The position numbers and the translations under genes were made by a program. A stretch of DNA of 36,736 nucleotides from FEN-1297 sp964498065 (GTDB taxonomy: Bacteria > Bacteroidota > Ignavibacteria > Ignavibacteriales > Ignavibacteriaceae). The notes beneath the pieces are model-generated. The model searched no databases and was not told where the DNA came from. It saw only the letters and a list, made by a program, of their open reading frames with translations. Shown here in pieces: positions 1-8,188 of this stretch. How positions within the stretch are numbered: the stretch's first letter is position 1; each line of letters opens with the position of its first letter. Location of the stretch: contig CAZCFZ010000037.1 of the NCBI GenBank assembly GCA_964498065.1, positions 1 to 36,736 on the forward strand, read 5' to 3'.

Positions 1-211
1 TTGTAATATCGGTGCTATTAATCAATTTTTACCATTGTTAAAATAAATGTGATTTAAAGAGAATTAATGAAACAATAATCATTAAAATTGACGAATTATT
101 GTTCTCAAGAAATATATTTTTAAAAGATTACCTCAGAAAGTACCTTAATTTGCAATTTAAATGTCATGGATATTCTACTTGTAAAATTAAAACAACAAAA
201 ATAAAATATTT

Positions 212-245
212 GATAATACTCCTTTACTAACAAAGGAGTATTATC
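212..245 (-). terminator. Intrinsic terminator downstream of the TonB receptor gene
   Basis: A perfect 14-bp inverted repeat (212-225 against 232-245) with a 6-base loop lies 39 bases past the receptor stop codon. Read on the minus strand the hairpin is followed by a T-rich run (AAATATTTTATTTTTG), as expected for a factor-independent terminator. The stem itself is AT-rich with a short G/C core. Confidence 0.75.
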
Positions 246-283
246 ATTAAATTATTTATGGTGCTTATCAATCTTATTCAAAA

Positions 284-2626
284 TTATAATATATATGATA
301 TAGTAATGTTCCCGTAAAACGTAGCTTTATAATTGCCGGGGATAATATAACCGTCTCCCGTCCCTCCGTCCTTTTCTTGTTTCAATCCATTAATATTGGG
401 GCCTACGAAAAGAAAAGTGTAATAGGTACTGCTTAAAAGATTATCTCCGCCTGCAAAAATATTAAGTTCAAAATGCTTATCAAGCTGTTTTTTATATCCT
501 ATTTTAGCACTTAACAAACTGTAAGCTTTTACATATGTGGAATTATCAAATGTAACCGGTACTTTATCAACATATTGATATGTTCCGTAAAAATAAATAC
601 CGGGATTCGTTTGCAGGTCTATTCCAAGGTTAATCATATTTTTCGGAACACGTGCAACATAATTACCGGAATAGTCCACAGCTCCGGCATTATTGCTGCT
701 TTTGAAATCAACATATTTAAAATTAGAGTAAGTATATGATGCCCAAGGACGAAGCAAAGAAAGTGTTTGACCCGGATTATTAATTATAAGATAATTAACA
801 GATAATTCTAGTCCTTCATTCCTCTGCTTTCCTGCATTAGTCGTATATGTAAAAGAATTTGAAGTCTCTCTAACAAGTTTGTTTGTATTTTCAAGATCGA
901 ACAAAGAAAACTGGTAGGCAAATTTATTATTAAAAAGATTTCCTTTACTTCCGATTTCATACTGAACAGCACGTTCGGGTTTTAATGATAAATCCACTGA
1001 GCCGTCACTAGCTACCGCATCGCTCAGTAAAGGCGGTGTATAACCTGAACTTATGCCTGCATATATAGTGACCATATTGTTGAAAACCTTTGATAATGAT
1101 ATTCGAGGAGTAAAAACCGGATCAAATGATTTAACAGCCAAACTAGTAGTATCATAAACCTGATTTCCCCTAAGCATGTTTCTTATGCCGAATTCATTTT
1201 TATTTAAACTTGCGCCAACCGTAATATTAAATTGCAAAGGCAATGCAAAGCTCCATTCGGTAAATACAGAAAAATTCATTGCATAGTTTTCCTGATCGCT
1301 CGGTCTTTCCGGAAACGGCGGAGCAGGAATTATAAAAACTCCGTTGCTTGTTAAATTTGACTGCTGAAACATTCCGCCGAGTTTTCCGTTTATTCCGACA
1401 GCTTCAGTTTGAGCTGTATAATTAAATAATGTACGTGCACCGAAATTAAATTGATTTACATCTGTAAATCCATGCGCAAAAGGCTGATTGGAGGTAAATC
1501 CAGAACCAAATAAAGTTGTTGAATTATTGAAATATTCGCTGATGTGATAATTATCTGTAATTCCGGTCAAAAACTTTTTGATGAAAATATGAGAATTATT
1601 AGCAAGATATAGAGGATTACTTACCGGCAGCCTGTTGTAGAAATCGGCGCTGTCAATCTCACCGGCAAGCTCTTCATAGGATTTATCGTAAGAAAAATAA
1701 GTTGACAAATTTTGGTCAGAACCGATCCGGAAATCTCCATTTAGTATAATAAAATCTTTTTTAGATGCACTGTGCGGCCTGAATGAATCATAAGTCTGGT
1801 GCCCGTAATTTAGAACTAAAGAAGAATTTGTTCCTGAACTTATTAGAGTAGAATTTGTTCGGAATAAACCGTCACTCCCGCAAATAACTTTTTCATCAAA
1901 ACTTGATTGATTTTGTACCGGCTTAGCTGTTGTAAGATTTACAGCGCCTCCGATAAAACTTCCGTATAAACTTGAAGAAGGTCCTTTAATTACTTCAACG
2001 TTACCGAGGGATGAAAAGTCAATGTTATCAAGCACTGTAGCACCGGTTGCATCCGTAATTGGAATATTATTTAGAAATACTTGATAGCCTAATCCGTTTG
2101 AATTCGGACTATTACCGCTTGTACTGGGATAATAACCTCTTATTGTAATTCGTGCCCCTCCCCAGGGAGTCCTTGTCTGCATAAATACTCCCGGGATATT
2201 ATTTATGGAACTTTCTAAAGATAACCCGCTGAAACGATTCAAGTCCTGTTTTGTTAAAACACCTATTGATTGTGCACGTAAAAGTTGATTACTACCGACA
2301 ACTTCAACACCTGTAAGTTTAACAGGTGATGCAGTAAGTAAAATGTAAAGTGACTCTCCGGGCTCTACATTATTTAACTCTCTGGTAATATAACCGATTC
2401 GAGTAATTTTTAGCTTAGTAATTTTATTAGGCGATTCAATAACAAATTTACCATATTCGTTAGTTGTTGTATTTATGTTAGTCCCTTCAATTAAAATAGT
2501 TGCTCCTGCGACAGGTTCTTTAGTCTGATAGTCTGCAACTTTTCCTTTCAATATTATCTGCGCCTGCAATGTAACCCGGATAATTAAAAATAAGGAAGCA
2601 CAAAAAATTATAATCTGTTTATTCAT
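284..2626 (-). CDS. TonB-dependent outer-membrane receptor with carboxypeptidase-regulatory-like domain
   Basis: This is a 780-residue outer-membrane active-transport receptor. A signal peptide ends near residue 22 (LQA/Q). Next comes a carboxypeptidase-D regulatory-like domain (about 25-105; GKV, EPVAGATI, and TTNEYGKF), common in receptors of Bacteroidota and relatives. A plug domain follows (about 115-240), with the NIPGVFMQ and VEVIKGPSSSLYGS motifs. The rest is a beta-barrel ending in a hydrophobic/aromatic strand. GAGGAAA before the ATG supports the start. The ligand cannot be read from sequence. The plug and length resemble siderophore or ferric-citrate type receptors, but cobalamin, metal or other ligands are possible. 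The small gene at 2812 lies upstream on the same strand, 185 bases away, so co-transcription is possible. A strong hairpin terminator follows. Confidence 0.9.
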   Translation of the reverse strand: MNKQIIIFCASLFLIIRVTLQAQIILKGKVADYQTKEPVAGATILIEGTNINTTTNEYGKFVIESPNKITKLKITRIGYITRELNNVEPGESLYILLTASPVKLTGVEVVGSNQLLRAQSIGVLTKQDLNRFSGLSLESSINNIPGVFMQTRTPWGGARITIRGYYPSTSGNSPNSNGLGYQVFLNNIPITDATGATVLDNIDFSSLGNVEVIKGPSSSLYGSFIGGAVNLTTAKPVQNQSSFDEKVICGSDGLFRTNSTLISSGTNSSLVLNYGHQTYDSFRPHSASKKDFIILNGDFRIGSDQNLSTYFSYDKSYEELAGEIDSADFYNRLPVSNPLYLANNSHIFIKKFLTGITDNYHISEYFNNSTTLFGSGFTSNQPFAHGFTDVNQFNFGARTLFNYTAQTEAVGINGKLGGMFQQSNLTSNGVFIIPAPPFPERPSDQENYAMNFSVFTEWSFALPLQFNITVGASLNKNEFGIRNMLRGNQVYDTTSLAVKSFDPVFTPRISLSKVFNNMVTIYAGISSGYTPPLLSDAVASDGSVDLSLKPERAVQYEIGSKGNLFNNKFAYQFSLFDLENTNKLVRETSNSFTYTTNAGKQRNEGLELSVNYLIINNPGQTLSLLRPWASYTYSNFKYVDFKSSNNAGAVDYSGNYVARVPKNMINLGIDLQTNPGIYFYGTYQYVDKVPVTFDNSTYVKAYSLLSAKIGYKKQLDKHFELNIFAGGDNLLSSTYYTFLFVGPNINGLKQEKDGGTGDGYIIPGNYKATFYGNITISYIL

Positions 2627-2811
2627 AGAATTATTTCCTCAAAAATTTTATCTATAGTTTTAAATCATCTTTAAATATTTTAATAAGTATAAATTTATTT
2701 TAAAATGAATTTGCTTTTAACCAAATATTAATTCATCAAAACAAATCCATAGACAACACGCATTTTGTCAGATGATTATGGGGTGTTTATTTTCTTACAC
2801 TTTAATTAAAG

Positions 2812-3339
2812 TTAACAGGGTAAAACTATCTTAGGAGGAGGGAGATTCGGTCCGCTTTGAATGCTGACATAAAGGTTATTAATAAATGTGTCAGCCAAGC
2901 CAGCAGTTTGGTTTAAGAGGAATACACTAATTTTATGTAAATTATACTTACTTAGTTCTTTTATCAAATAGATATCGCATGTTTTCTTGCCGGAGGAGTT
3001 TTTTCTAAGAAGGGTATCAAAAATTTGAGTTAATTCTTTTTCTTCTTTATCGTGTATACAATAATAGGTTACTTTATTTTTATTTATTTCTGCTTTAACT
3101 ACATCATACATTTCATTATTATATTTAAATTCCTTTCCTTTTCTGGTCCAAACAACTTGTTTTAAAACTTCCGATACATCAAATGATATTTTGGTAAATG
3201 CATCTTCATCTCTAAAATCAACAGCCTTCTCGCTCATTTCAGCTCTTATTAAGGAGAGAACTACATAATATGGGATATAGTATCCGAATAAATTAAAAAT
3301 GAAAATTAATAAAATAAAAGATATTAAAAGTTTCTTCAT
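2812..3339 (-). CDS. Hypothetical membrane-anchored protein
   Basis: This is a 175-residue protein that I cannot assign to a family. An N-terminal hydrophobic helix (about residues 3-30, with FGYYIPYYVV) could be a signal anchor or an uncleaved signal peptide. The rest is charged and soluble, with a lysine-rich middle and two internal cysteines at a YYCIHDKEEK stretch and a KKTCDIY stretch. The tail is proline-rich (GPNLPPPK) and ends in a cysteine. It sits directly upstream of the TonB receptor on the same strand, which suggests but does not prove a shared role in uptake or its regulation. No clear ribosome binding site precedes the ATG. It is real by length and coherent composition, with no known function. 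Confidence 0.65.
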   Translation of the reverse strand: MKKLLISFILLIFIFNLFGYYIPYYVVLSLIRAEMSEKAVDFRDEDAFTKISFDVSEVLKQVVWTRKGKEFKYNNEMYDVVKAEINKNKVTYYCIHDKEEKELTQIFDTLLRKNSSGKKTCDIYLIKELSKYNLHKISVFLLNQTAGLADTFINNLYVSIQSGPNLPPPKIVLPC

Positions 3340-3491
3340 TATTTCGTTTTTAAAAGAAAATATCTCTTTCCAATGAGATGTTTTTCAACGTTTATTATGC
3401 ATACGGATTTTTCATTTAATAAGTTGTGAATTTAATAGATAGATACTAATATTTCCAGGAGACTTAATTAATTTTACAAAAAATCCATTTT

Positions 3492-3517
3492 ATATCATAT
3501 CAATCCAAAATAAATAA
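3492..3517 (+). repeat. Dispersed repeat, left outer arm (core tccaaaataaata)
   Basis: This stretch, ATATCATATC plus two bases then TCCAAAATAAATAA, recurs almost unchanged near the right end of the window (36682-36706). Its core also returns inverted at 3760-3774. The shared 12-base core and the flanking ATCATATC match point to a dispersed element end rather than chance, although both copies are AT-rich. Confidence 0.5.
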
Positions 3518-3552
3518 TAAATTAATACTAATACACTTAATAATTTCTTATC

Positions 3553-3575
3553 TCATCCCTCCGCGATTTTTAATC
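3553..3575 (+). repeat. TCATCCCT-type repeat, left inner arm
   Basis: TCATCCCTCCGCGATTTTTAA is an imperfect inverted copy of the stretch at 3676-3696, which reads TTTTTAATCCGGTAGGGATGA. Eight bases (TCATCCCT) match exactly and the A/T-rich inner side also matches. It resembles the GTAGGGATGA-type interspersed repeats I recall from genomes of this bacterial group; that family link is recollection, not a search result. Confidence 0.5.
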
Positions 3576-3630
3576 TATTCGTTTATTGCTTTTTATAATA
3601 ATTTCACGACTTTGGCGTTTGATGCAAAAG

Positions 3631-3655
3631 CCCGTAGGGCTGATATTTTTAAAAT
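3631..3655 (+). repeat. CCCGTAGGGC short palindrome with AT tail
   Basis: CCCGTAGGGC is a small near-palindrome followed by TGATATTTTTAAAATTG. It resembles the 3681-3700 copy (CCGGTAGGGATGAAATT) in direct orientation, so two degenerate copies of the same unit lie about 50 bases apart. Confidence 0.4.
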
Positions 3656-3675
3656 TGAAATCTAAACCAGAATAG

Positions 3676-3700
3676 TTTTTAATCCGGTAGGGATGAAATT
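3676..3700 (+). repeat. GTAGGGATGA-type repeat, right inner arm
   Basis: TTTTTAATCCGGTAGGGATGA pairs with the inverted copy at 3553-3575. The two arms enclose about 100 bases. A folded transcript could form an imperfect long stem. Confidence 0.5.
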
Positions 3701-3759
3701 ATTCCCAAATGGAATTGTTTTGTTTTCCTGACATTTACAAAACAAATTTCTTGATGCCG

Positions 3760-3774
3760 ATTTATTTTGGACAG
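3760..3774 (-). repeat. Dispersed repeat, right outer arm (inverted)
   Basis: ATTTATTTTGGACAG is the exact reverse complement of CTGTCCAAAATAAAT at 36690-36704, and its core is the inverse of 3504-3516. With 3492-3517 it brackets a 283-base stretch as outer terminal-like inverted repeats. Confidence 0.5.
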
Positions 3775-4041
3775 CACTGTTTTATATATTAACAATTATA
3801 TCTTAATTATGAGAACATACAGTTTCTCCTGAAGACTTATAAATTTTTGATGATCCGGTAAATGCGGCCAAATGATTACCAATGATTCTAAAGACTGGGA
3901 GATATTATACGGCTGAATTTAACAGAAGTAAATTATTATGCAGAATATATTTCGATTGATTGGATACGGGAAATTATTCTGTAATTAAAAAATGATTTTG
4001 ATAGAGTAAAAAAACACAATTAAATAAAAATTTCAAAATAT

Positions 4042-4078
4042 AAAAGAGCACATAACAATCAATTATATGCTCTCTTTT
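4042..4078 (-). terminator. Intrinsic terminator of the DsrE/TsdA operon
   Basis: GAGCACATAA (4046-4055) and TTATATGCTC (4063-4072) form a 10-bp stem with one G-U wobble and a 7-base loop. A-rich and T-rich flanks allow some extension. On the minus strand it is followed by TTTTATATTTTG. It lies about 64 bases beyond the stop of the exported DsrE-like gene. Confidence 0.7.
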
Positions 4079-4141
4079 AAAATATAATTTGAATTCAATA
4101 TTTATTTAAGGTAAATGATTTTTTAATACATGATAATGTTT

Positions 4142-4690
4142 TCACCATGCCATCAATGCATAACCTCTTAATTGATATGTCGGTACCACCGTAAGCGCTG
4201 AGAGAGCAACGGTAATATCCTTGTTCACCCATTTCTGATCGTAGTTGTTATCTGCTAATGCTTGTCCGCAGACATAGAATTTTACACCTGCTTTCTTCAG
4301 TTCACTTATCACTCCTATATCCGAATTATTTTTCCCAAATTTTTTCTTATACTCAAGATTGTTCAAAACAATCGGGGTTGCCGGTCCATGAATAACTGCA
4401 ACAAGTTTCATTTTATTAGGCATAATTCCCGCAGATGCATAAACATTTATCAGCCTTGCAATATGTGTTAAAGCCATATTTACATTATCCGGATCAGTTC
4501 CGGCTTTTGTTATATCAAACAAAATTTTATAATGGAGTGATTTATCAGGCTGAACAGCAGCATGAGGCAGTGGATGAACGGGGCCATAATCCTTTATTAC
4601 CGGAAACTCCCATTTGCTCTGTGCATTTGTAAGATTAATAAATCCTGCAAACATAACAAAAATAAAAAATGATGTTAATAAATTTTTCAT
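4142..4690 (-). CDS. Exported DsrE-family (DsrE/F/TusD-like) sulfur-relay protein
   Basis: This is a 182-residue protein with a cleavable signal peptide (about 1-23, TNAQ), so it is predicted to act in the periplasm. The body matches the DsrE fold pattern: a KILFDITKAG opening strand, an ARLINVYASAG helix, a LVAVIHGPA strand, and a late GVKFYVCGQAL strand with a single cysteine, Cys141, at the position where DsrE and TusD proteins carry their persulfide-forming cysteine. I placed the start at the second in-frame Met (4690), because GAGG lies just before it and the signal peptide begins there; the longer frame to 4747 adds residues with no signal character. It is the last gene of an operon with a TsdA-like diheme cytochrome and a solute-binding protein, so a role in handling periplasmic sulfane sulfur is likely. 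The chemistry is inferred from family and context. Confidence 0.85.
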   Translation of the reverse strand: MKNLLTSFFIFVMFAGFINLTNAQSKWEFPVIKDYGPVHPLPHAAVQPDKSLHYKILFDITKAGTDPDNVNMALTHIARLINVYASAGIMPNKMKLVAVIHGPATPIVLNNLEYKKKFGKNNSDIGVISELKKAGVKFYVCGQALADNNYDQKWVNKDITVALSALTVVPTYQLRGYALMAW

Positions 4691-4833
4691 ATTCGACCTC
4701 TTTCTATAATTATTGATAGTAAATAAATTGTTAAGTATTGAAAACAAATAGTCTATTTTAATTATTTCTCACTTTATTCATAACGAAAACAACCACAATT
4801 TCTCCAGACCAGTAGATTTCCATAAAGTTACTT

Positions 4834-5667
4834 TTACTTTTTTGATCTAAAATGCGGTCTTGGCTGACTTGTAACAAATGCAGCAACATCAAGTGCTTGA
4901 TCCTCAGTAAGGTTTGAAACATGATACGGCATATTATTGTGTGCAAATGCAGCAAGGTTAGCAAGTTTATCCATTCCGGCACCATCATTGAATGAGTTTT
5001 TACCCCAAAGCGGAGGTGCAACAGTTGTTCCCTGTCCATCGGTTCCGTGGCATGCGACGCAGGTTGTTTCATAAACATGTTTGCCTTTCATTGCATCGGG
5101 TTTATGATTGCTTTTGATATGCTTTAATCCCAACCATGGAATTTTTTGGTATATGGGCAGGCCTTTTGAAATCCACTGGAAGTAAGTCATCAGCGCAACC
5201 ATTTCTTTACTGTATAACGGCAAAGGCTTACCATTCATACTTCTTACAAAGCAGCTATTCGTACGAAATAATAAGTCCACAACAGTCTTAGCTCTTGATC
5301 TGTATTTGGGATACTCTGTAGCAACTCCAACCAATGAAAGTCCGCCGTTTTTCCCGCCTTCGGAAATGCCCCCATTAAAATGACAATTTGAACAAGTTAA
5401 TTTATTGCCGACATATTTTCCTGCATACTTTTGAGTTTTGTTCATTATATTATATCCGAACATAACTTCTTTTCTCATATCTGCAGGGGCATCTTTAGGC
5501 AACGGCGGATCATATTTTATCGATTCAGCTGATTTGTTATTTCCGGTTTTTTGAGGAGTCATATAATCTGTTTTAGCATTTTGCAATTTCTTTGAATTTG
5601 AAAGTACGAATCCGGTTGCCAGTAATGCCAAACTTAAAAATGATCCTGCTAATATTTTCTTAATCAT
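4834..5667 (-). CDS. tsdA: TsdA-like diheme cytochrome c (thiosulfate dehydrogenase / tetrathionate reductase family)
   Basis: This is a 277-residue exported diheme cytochrome c. An N-terminal hydrophobic segment (about 5-23) is a signal peptide or anchor. The first heme motif is CSNCH at 92-96 and the second CVACH at 203-207. Between them, the FRTNSCFVRSMNGK stretch places Cys139 where TsdA enzymes carry the cysteine that ligates the catalytic heme; SMNG is also typical. Met246 (NNMP) is a candidate axial ligand for heme 2. TsdA interconverts two thiosulfate and tetrathionate with transfer of two electrons; different members favour oxidation or reduction, and direction cannot be read here. 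It lies between a periplasmic binding protein and a DsrE-like protein. Symbol given on motif evidence; SoxA-like or other diheme cytochromes are the main alternatives, and SMNG with Cys139 argues against them. Confidence 0.8.
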   Translation of the reverse strand: MIKKILAGSFLSLALLATGFVLSNSKKLQNAKTDYMTPQKTGNNKSAESIKYDPPLPKDAPADMRKEVMFGYNIMNKTQKYAGKYVGNKLTCSNCHFNGGISEGGKNGGLSLVGVATEYPKYRSRAKTVVDLLFRTNSCFVRSMNGKPLPLYSKEMVALMTYFQWISKGLPIYQKIPWLGLKHIKSNHKPDAMKGKHVYETTCVACHGTDGQGTTVAPPLWGKNSFNDGAGMDKLANLAAFAHNNMPYHVSNLTEDQALDVAAFVTSQPRPHFRSKK

Positions 5668-5735
5668 TATTTCAATTCCTATAAAAATTTTTCATTAATC
5701 TTTTTGATGTAAATTTTCACTCATTAACAGCAATA

Positions 5736-6677
5736 TTATTTAAGAGACATAAAACCGTATTTCTGATATATCTCAGAACTCTTTTTACTTTTTAGGAATT
5801 TAAGAAAATCCTTTGCTGCTTGGGGATGAGGGGCATCTTTTAAACTTGCCGCTGTGTAGGTAACAACAGTGTTATCTTTAGCGGGAATTTCAACTAAACT
5901 AACCGGATTTCCAATCATTTTTTGAAAATTAGCTTCAGTAAACCAAACCGGACCTGCGTCAGCTTTCTTTTCAATAATTCTCATGGGAGTTTGTCTATGG
6001 TGAATATGTGTTAGAAAAGTAGTTTTATCCTTAACTTTATTAACCATAATTGCTTTAACTAAATCTTCTCCTCCCGCTTTTTTATATGTGCGAATAATTA
6101 TTTTGGCAATTCCTTCCCATTTGGGATTTGGCATACTAACTTTTATTTTGGGTTTTGCTAAATCTTTTAATGAAGTTATATTTTTAGGATTCCCCTTGTA
6201 AACCATAATAGCTAAACGATTCTTTGCATAATCCACAGTGCTGCTGAATAAGTGATCTTTCTTTTGAACTGCTTCAATATGACCTTTGCCGGCAGTAAAA
6301 ATATCCGGCATTAGAGAAATCCTCATATTTCCGATTATTATCGCTTTCTCTTTTATTTGATCCAATAATATTCCCGGAGGTAGTGTTTCAACAAAAATTC
6401 TTTTATACTGAGGATACTCTTCTTTAAATGCTTTCAATAAATCCGGTACAACCATAAACTGGTTTCCGGCAAAGAAGACAACTAAATCCGGATTATTGAT
6501 ATCTCCATGTAAATCGGGAACATTGTCAACACCCGGCACAGTAAACAATTTTCCTTCTTGATGGAAATTTGACCATGGAGGATTAATTTTTTGGGCTTGT
6601 GCTTGATTGATTGAAATAAATAAAATAAAAAGAGAAAAAATAAATGTGGAAATAAAAGAGAAGTGTTTAAATTTCAT
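5736..6677 (-). CDS. Periplasmic solute-binding protein (AcfC/ModA-like type 2 PBP)
   Basis: This is a 313-residue exported protein with a signal peptide ending near AQAQ. It looks like a type 2 periplasmic binding protein: a FFAGNQF strand then PDLLKAFKEEYP, a VYKGNPKNITSLKDL hinge-like stretch typical of ModA/AcfC-like proteins, and a C-terminal AAKDFLKFLKSKKSSEIYQKYGF segment as in this fold. The start at 6677 follows AGGAG with 9-base spacing; the frame extends six codons further without support. No ABC permease or ATPase gene is near, so it is an orphan. It heads the operon with the TsdA-like cytochrome 68 bases downstream, so its ligand may be an oxyanion such as thiosulfate, tetrathionate, sulfate or molybdate. 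The ligand is inference. Confidence 0.75.
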   Translation of the reverse strand: MKFKHFSFISTFIFSLFILFISINQAQAQKINPPWSNFHQEGKLFTVPGVDNVPDLHGDINNPDLVVFFAGNQFMVVPDLLKAFKEEYPQYKRIFVETLPPGILLDQIKEKAIIIGNMRISLMPDIFTAGKGHIEAVQKKDHLFSSTVDYAKNRLAIMVYKGNPKNITSLKDLAKPKIKVSMPNPKWEGIAKIIIRTYKKAGGEDLVKAIMVNKVKDKTTFLTHIHHRQTPMRIIEKKADAGPVWFTEANFQKMIGNPVSLVEIPAKDNTVVTYTAASLKDAPHPQAAKDFLKFLKSKKSSEIYQKYGFMSLK

Positions 6678-6952
6678 GTAAATAATCTCCTGCAAAATAT
6701 ATTGATAAAGATTTTTTAGTTGATAATGTATTAGAAACTGGGCTGTTATAATAATTCAAAAATAATTATATAAATGTGACACATACCTTCATAAGAAGAC
6801 ATTAAAAATTAATTTGACTTGAATCATTTATAAAAACAAATTTTGCATACGGCATTTATTCGATACAAATATTGTTCGCAGATTCCTTGTGTGGAAGTTT
6901 GAAATGATTAATTTTTTTTCACTTGGATTGGTCAAATTTGCTTAAATAATTG

Positions 6953-8188
6953 CTAGGAATTTTGAACTGGATTAACAACTAATTTTATTATTTCAATTTT
7001 AATTGCAGTTGCTCTTACAATTAAGATACTAAAATTATCCAAAACTACATTTTCCCCTTCAGCAGGAATTCTTCCCAATTTAGTTGTGATAAATCCCCCG
7101 ATTGTTTCATAATCGCCCTGGCTAATATTTAAATTGTATTTTTCATTTATATGATCTATCTCTACTTTACCGCTTATAATATACGTTTCAGGAGCAATCC
7201 TTCTGCAAATGTCTTCTTCTACATCATACTCATCTTTTATTTCACCAAAAAGTTCTTCCATTATATCTTCTATAGTTATTATACCTGCCGTACCCCCAAA
7301 TTCATCAATAACAATAGCAACCGAAACATGCTTTGACAGAAATTCATTAAGCATATCATAACTTTTTTTAGTTTCAGGTACAAAAATGGCTTCTCTGATA
7401 ATGCTTCTTATATCTTGAGGGTATTTAAATAGATCATATGCGTAAATCATTCCTTTAACGTTATCAAGATTCCCATCATACACAGGAAGTTTTGAAAAAC
7501 CGGAATCAATAAATGTAGTAAGCACCTCGCGGATACTTTGAGTAATTTCTACCCCAACAATTTCGGTTCTAGGCCGCATTGCTTCGTAAACTCTTTGTTC
7601 ACCAAGGGCAAATACTTTATTAATAATATCGCTTTCATTCTTATTAACAATACCGGCTTCAAAACTTTCTTCTACAAGAGATTCTATGTCCTCTTTGCTG
7701 AAAAGGTAACTAATCTTTTCCTCTTTAACATTGGAAGATTGAGTCAGCAAATCTGAAATCGATGAAATAATTTTAGTAAAAGGATATAATATAATTGAGA
7801 CTAATCTTATAGGTAATGCAGAAATCAGAATTACCCTGTCTGCTAATTCTCGTGCTAAATATTTAGGAATAAGTTCGCCGATTATTAACAACAGCGTTGT
7901 TGATATTATCAATATTTCAAATTCATTTATACTGGGAAAAGTAGTGAGAACAAATGTCAATAAGGATGCAAATGTAATGTTAATAATATTGTTGCCTATT
8001 AATATTGTGGAAAAAAAGCTTTGAGGCTTTTGAACAAAATACATAGCATTTTTAGCGGCAATATTATTCTTTCTTGCTTTTACCTCCAGCTTTAATTTAT
8101 TGGATATTACAAACGCCAGCTCGGAACTGGAAAAAAATCCGCTGATAACCAAAAGGATTAATAACGCTATTATATCTTGCAATACCAT
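6953..8188 (-). CDS. CNNM/CorC-type transporter or membrane protein (DUF21, CBS pair, CorC_HlyC)
   Basis: This is a 411-residue inner-membrane protein. The first 150 or so residues form the DUF21 membrane domain (ISGFFSSSELAF, then IGNNIINI and ELIPKYLA). A pair of CBS domains follows (about 195-320; MRPRTEIVGVE, SKLPVYDGNLDNVKGMIYAYDLF, IVIDEFGGTAGIITIEDIMEELFGEI), then a C-terminal CorC_HlyC domain (about 330-405). Related proteins are magnesium or divalent-cation exporters, historically annotated as hemolysins. The ATG shares one base with the stop codon of the upstream lipoprotein gene (TAATG), so it is translationally coupled. It is probably the last gene of the thyA-to-here cluster; the 275 bases after it contain no gene. 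Confidence 0.9.
   Translation of the reverse strand: MVLQDIIALLILLVISGFFSSSELAFVISNKLKLEVKARKNNIAAKNAMYFVQKPQSFFSTILIGNNIINITFASLLTFVLTTFPSINEFEILIISTTLLLIIGELIPKYLARELADRVILISALPIRLVSIILYPFTKIISSISDLLTQSSNVKEEKISYLFSKEDIESLVEESFEAGIVNKNESDIINKVFALGEQRVYEAMRPRTEIVGVEITQSIREVLTTFIDSGFSKLPVYDGNLDNVKGMIYAYDLFKYPQDIRSIIREAIFVPETKKSYDMLNEFLSKHVSVAIVIDEFGGTAGIITIEDIMEELFGEIKDEYDVEEDICRRIAPETYIISGKVEIDHINEKYNLNISQGDYETIGGFITTKLGRIPAEGENVVLDNFSILIVRATAIKIEIIKLVVNPVQNS

Larger units (their letters stand above)
3340..4141. other. Gene-free 802-base region with dispersed inverted repeats
   Basis: No ORF with gene-like features was found here on either strand. The left part (3340-3490) shows nothing definite. 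The middle (3492-3774) holds nested inverted repeats listed separately. The stretch 3840-3990 has short interrupted reading-frame pieces but no convincing protein remnant. The right end carries the terminator of the DsrE-TsdA operon. Base composition is very AT-rich. Confidence 0.7.

Noticed and set aside
1..283. Search for a gene or riboswitch left of the TonB receptor
   Set aside because: Only short AT-rich frames were found; apart from the terminator at 212-245 nothing structured is seen.
3840..3990. Interrupted frame fragments that might be a decayed gene
   Set aside because: The frames are broken by several stops within 150 bases and no recognisable family emerges on either strand.
4758..5078. 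A 106-residue frame overlapping the TsdA-like gene
   Set aside because: It lies mostly inside the cytochrome gene in another frame, with odd composition and no signal or domain; treated as a shadow.
6757..6764. TATTTTTG (minus strand) resembling the Bacteroidota TAnnTTTG promoter box ahead of the binding-protein gene
   Set aside because: No TTG lies at the expected upstream distance and such octamers are frequent in DNA this AT-rich.
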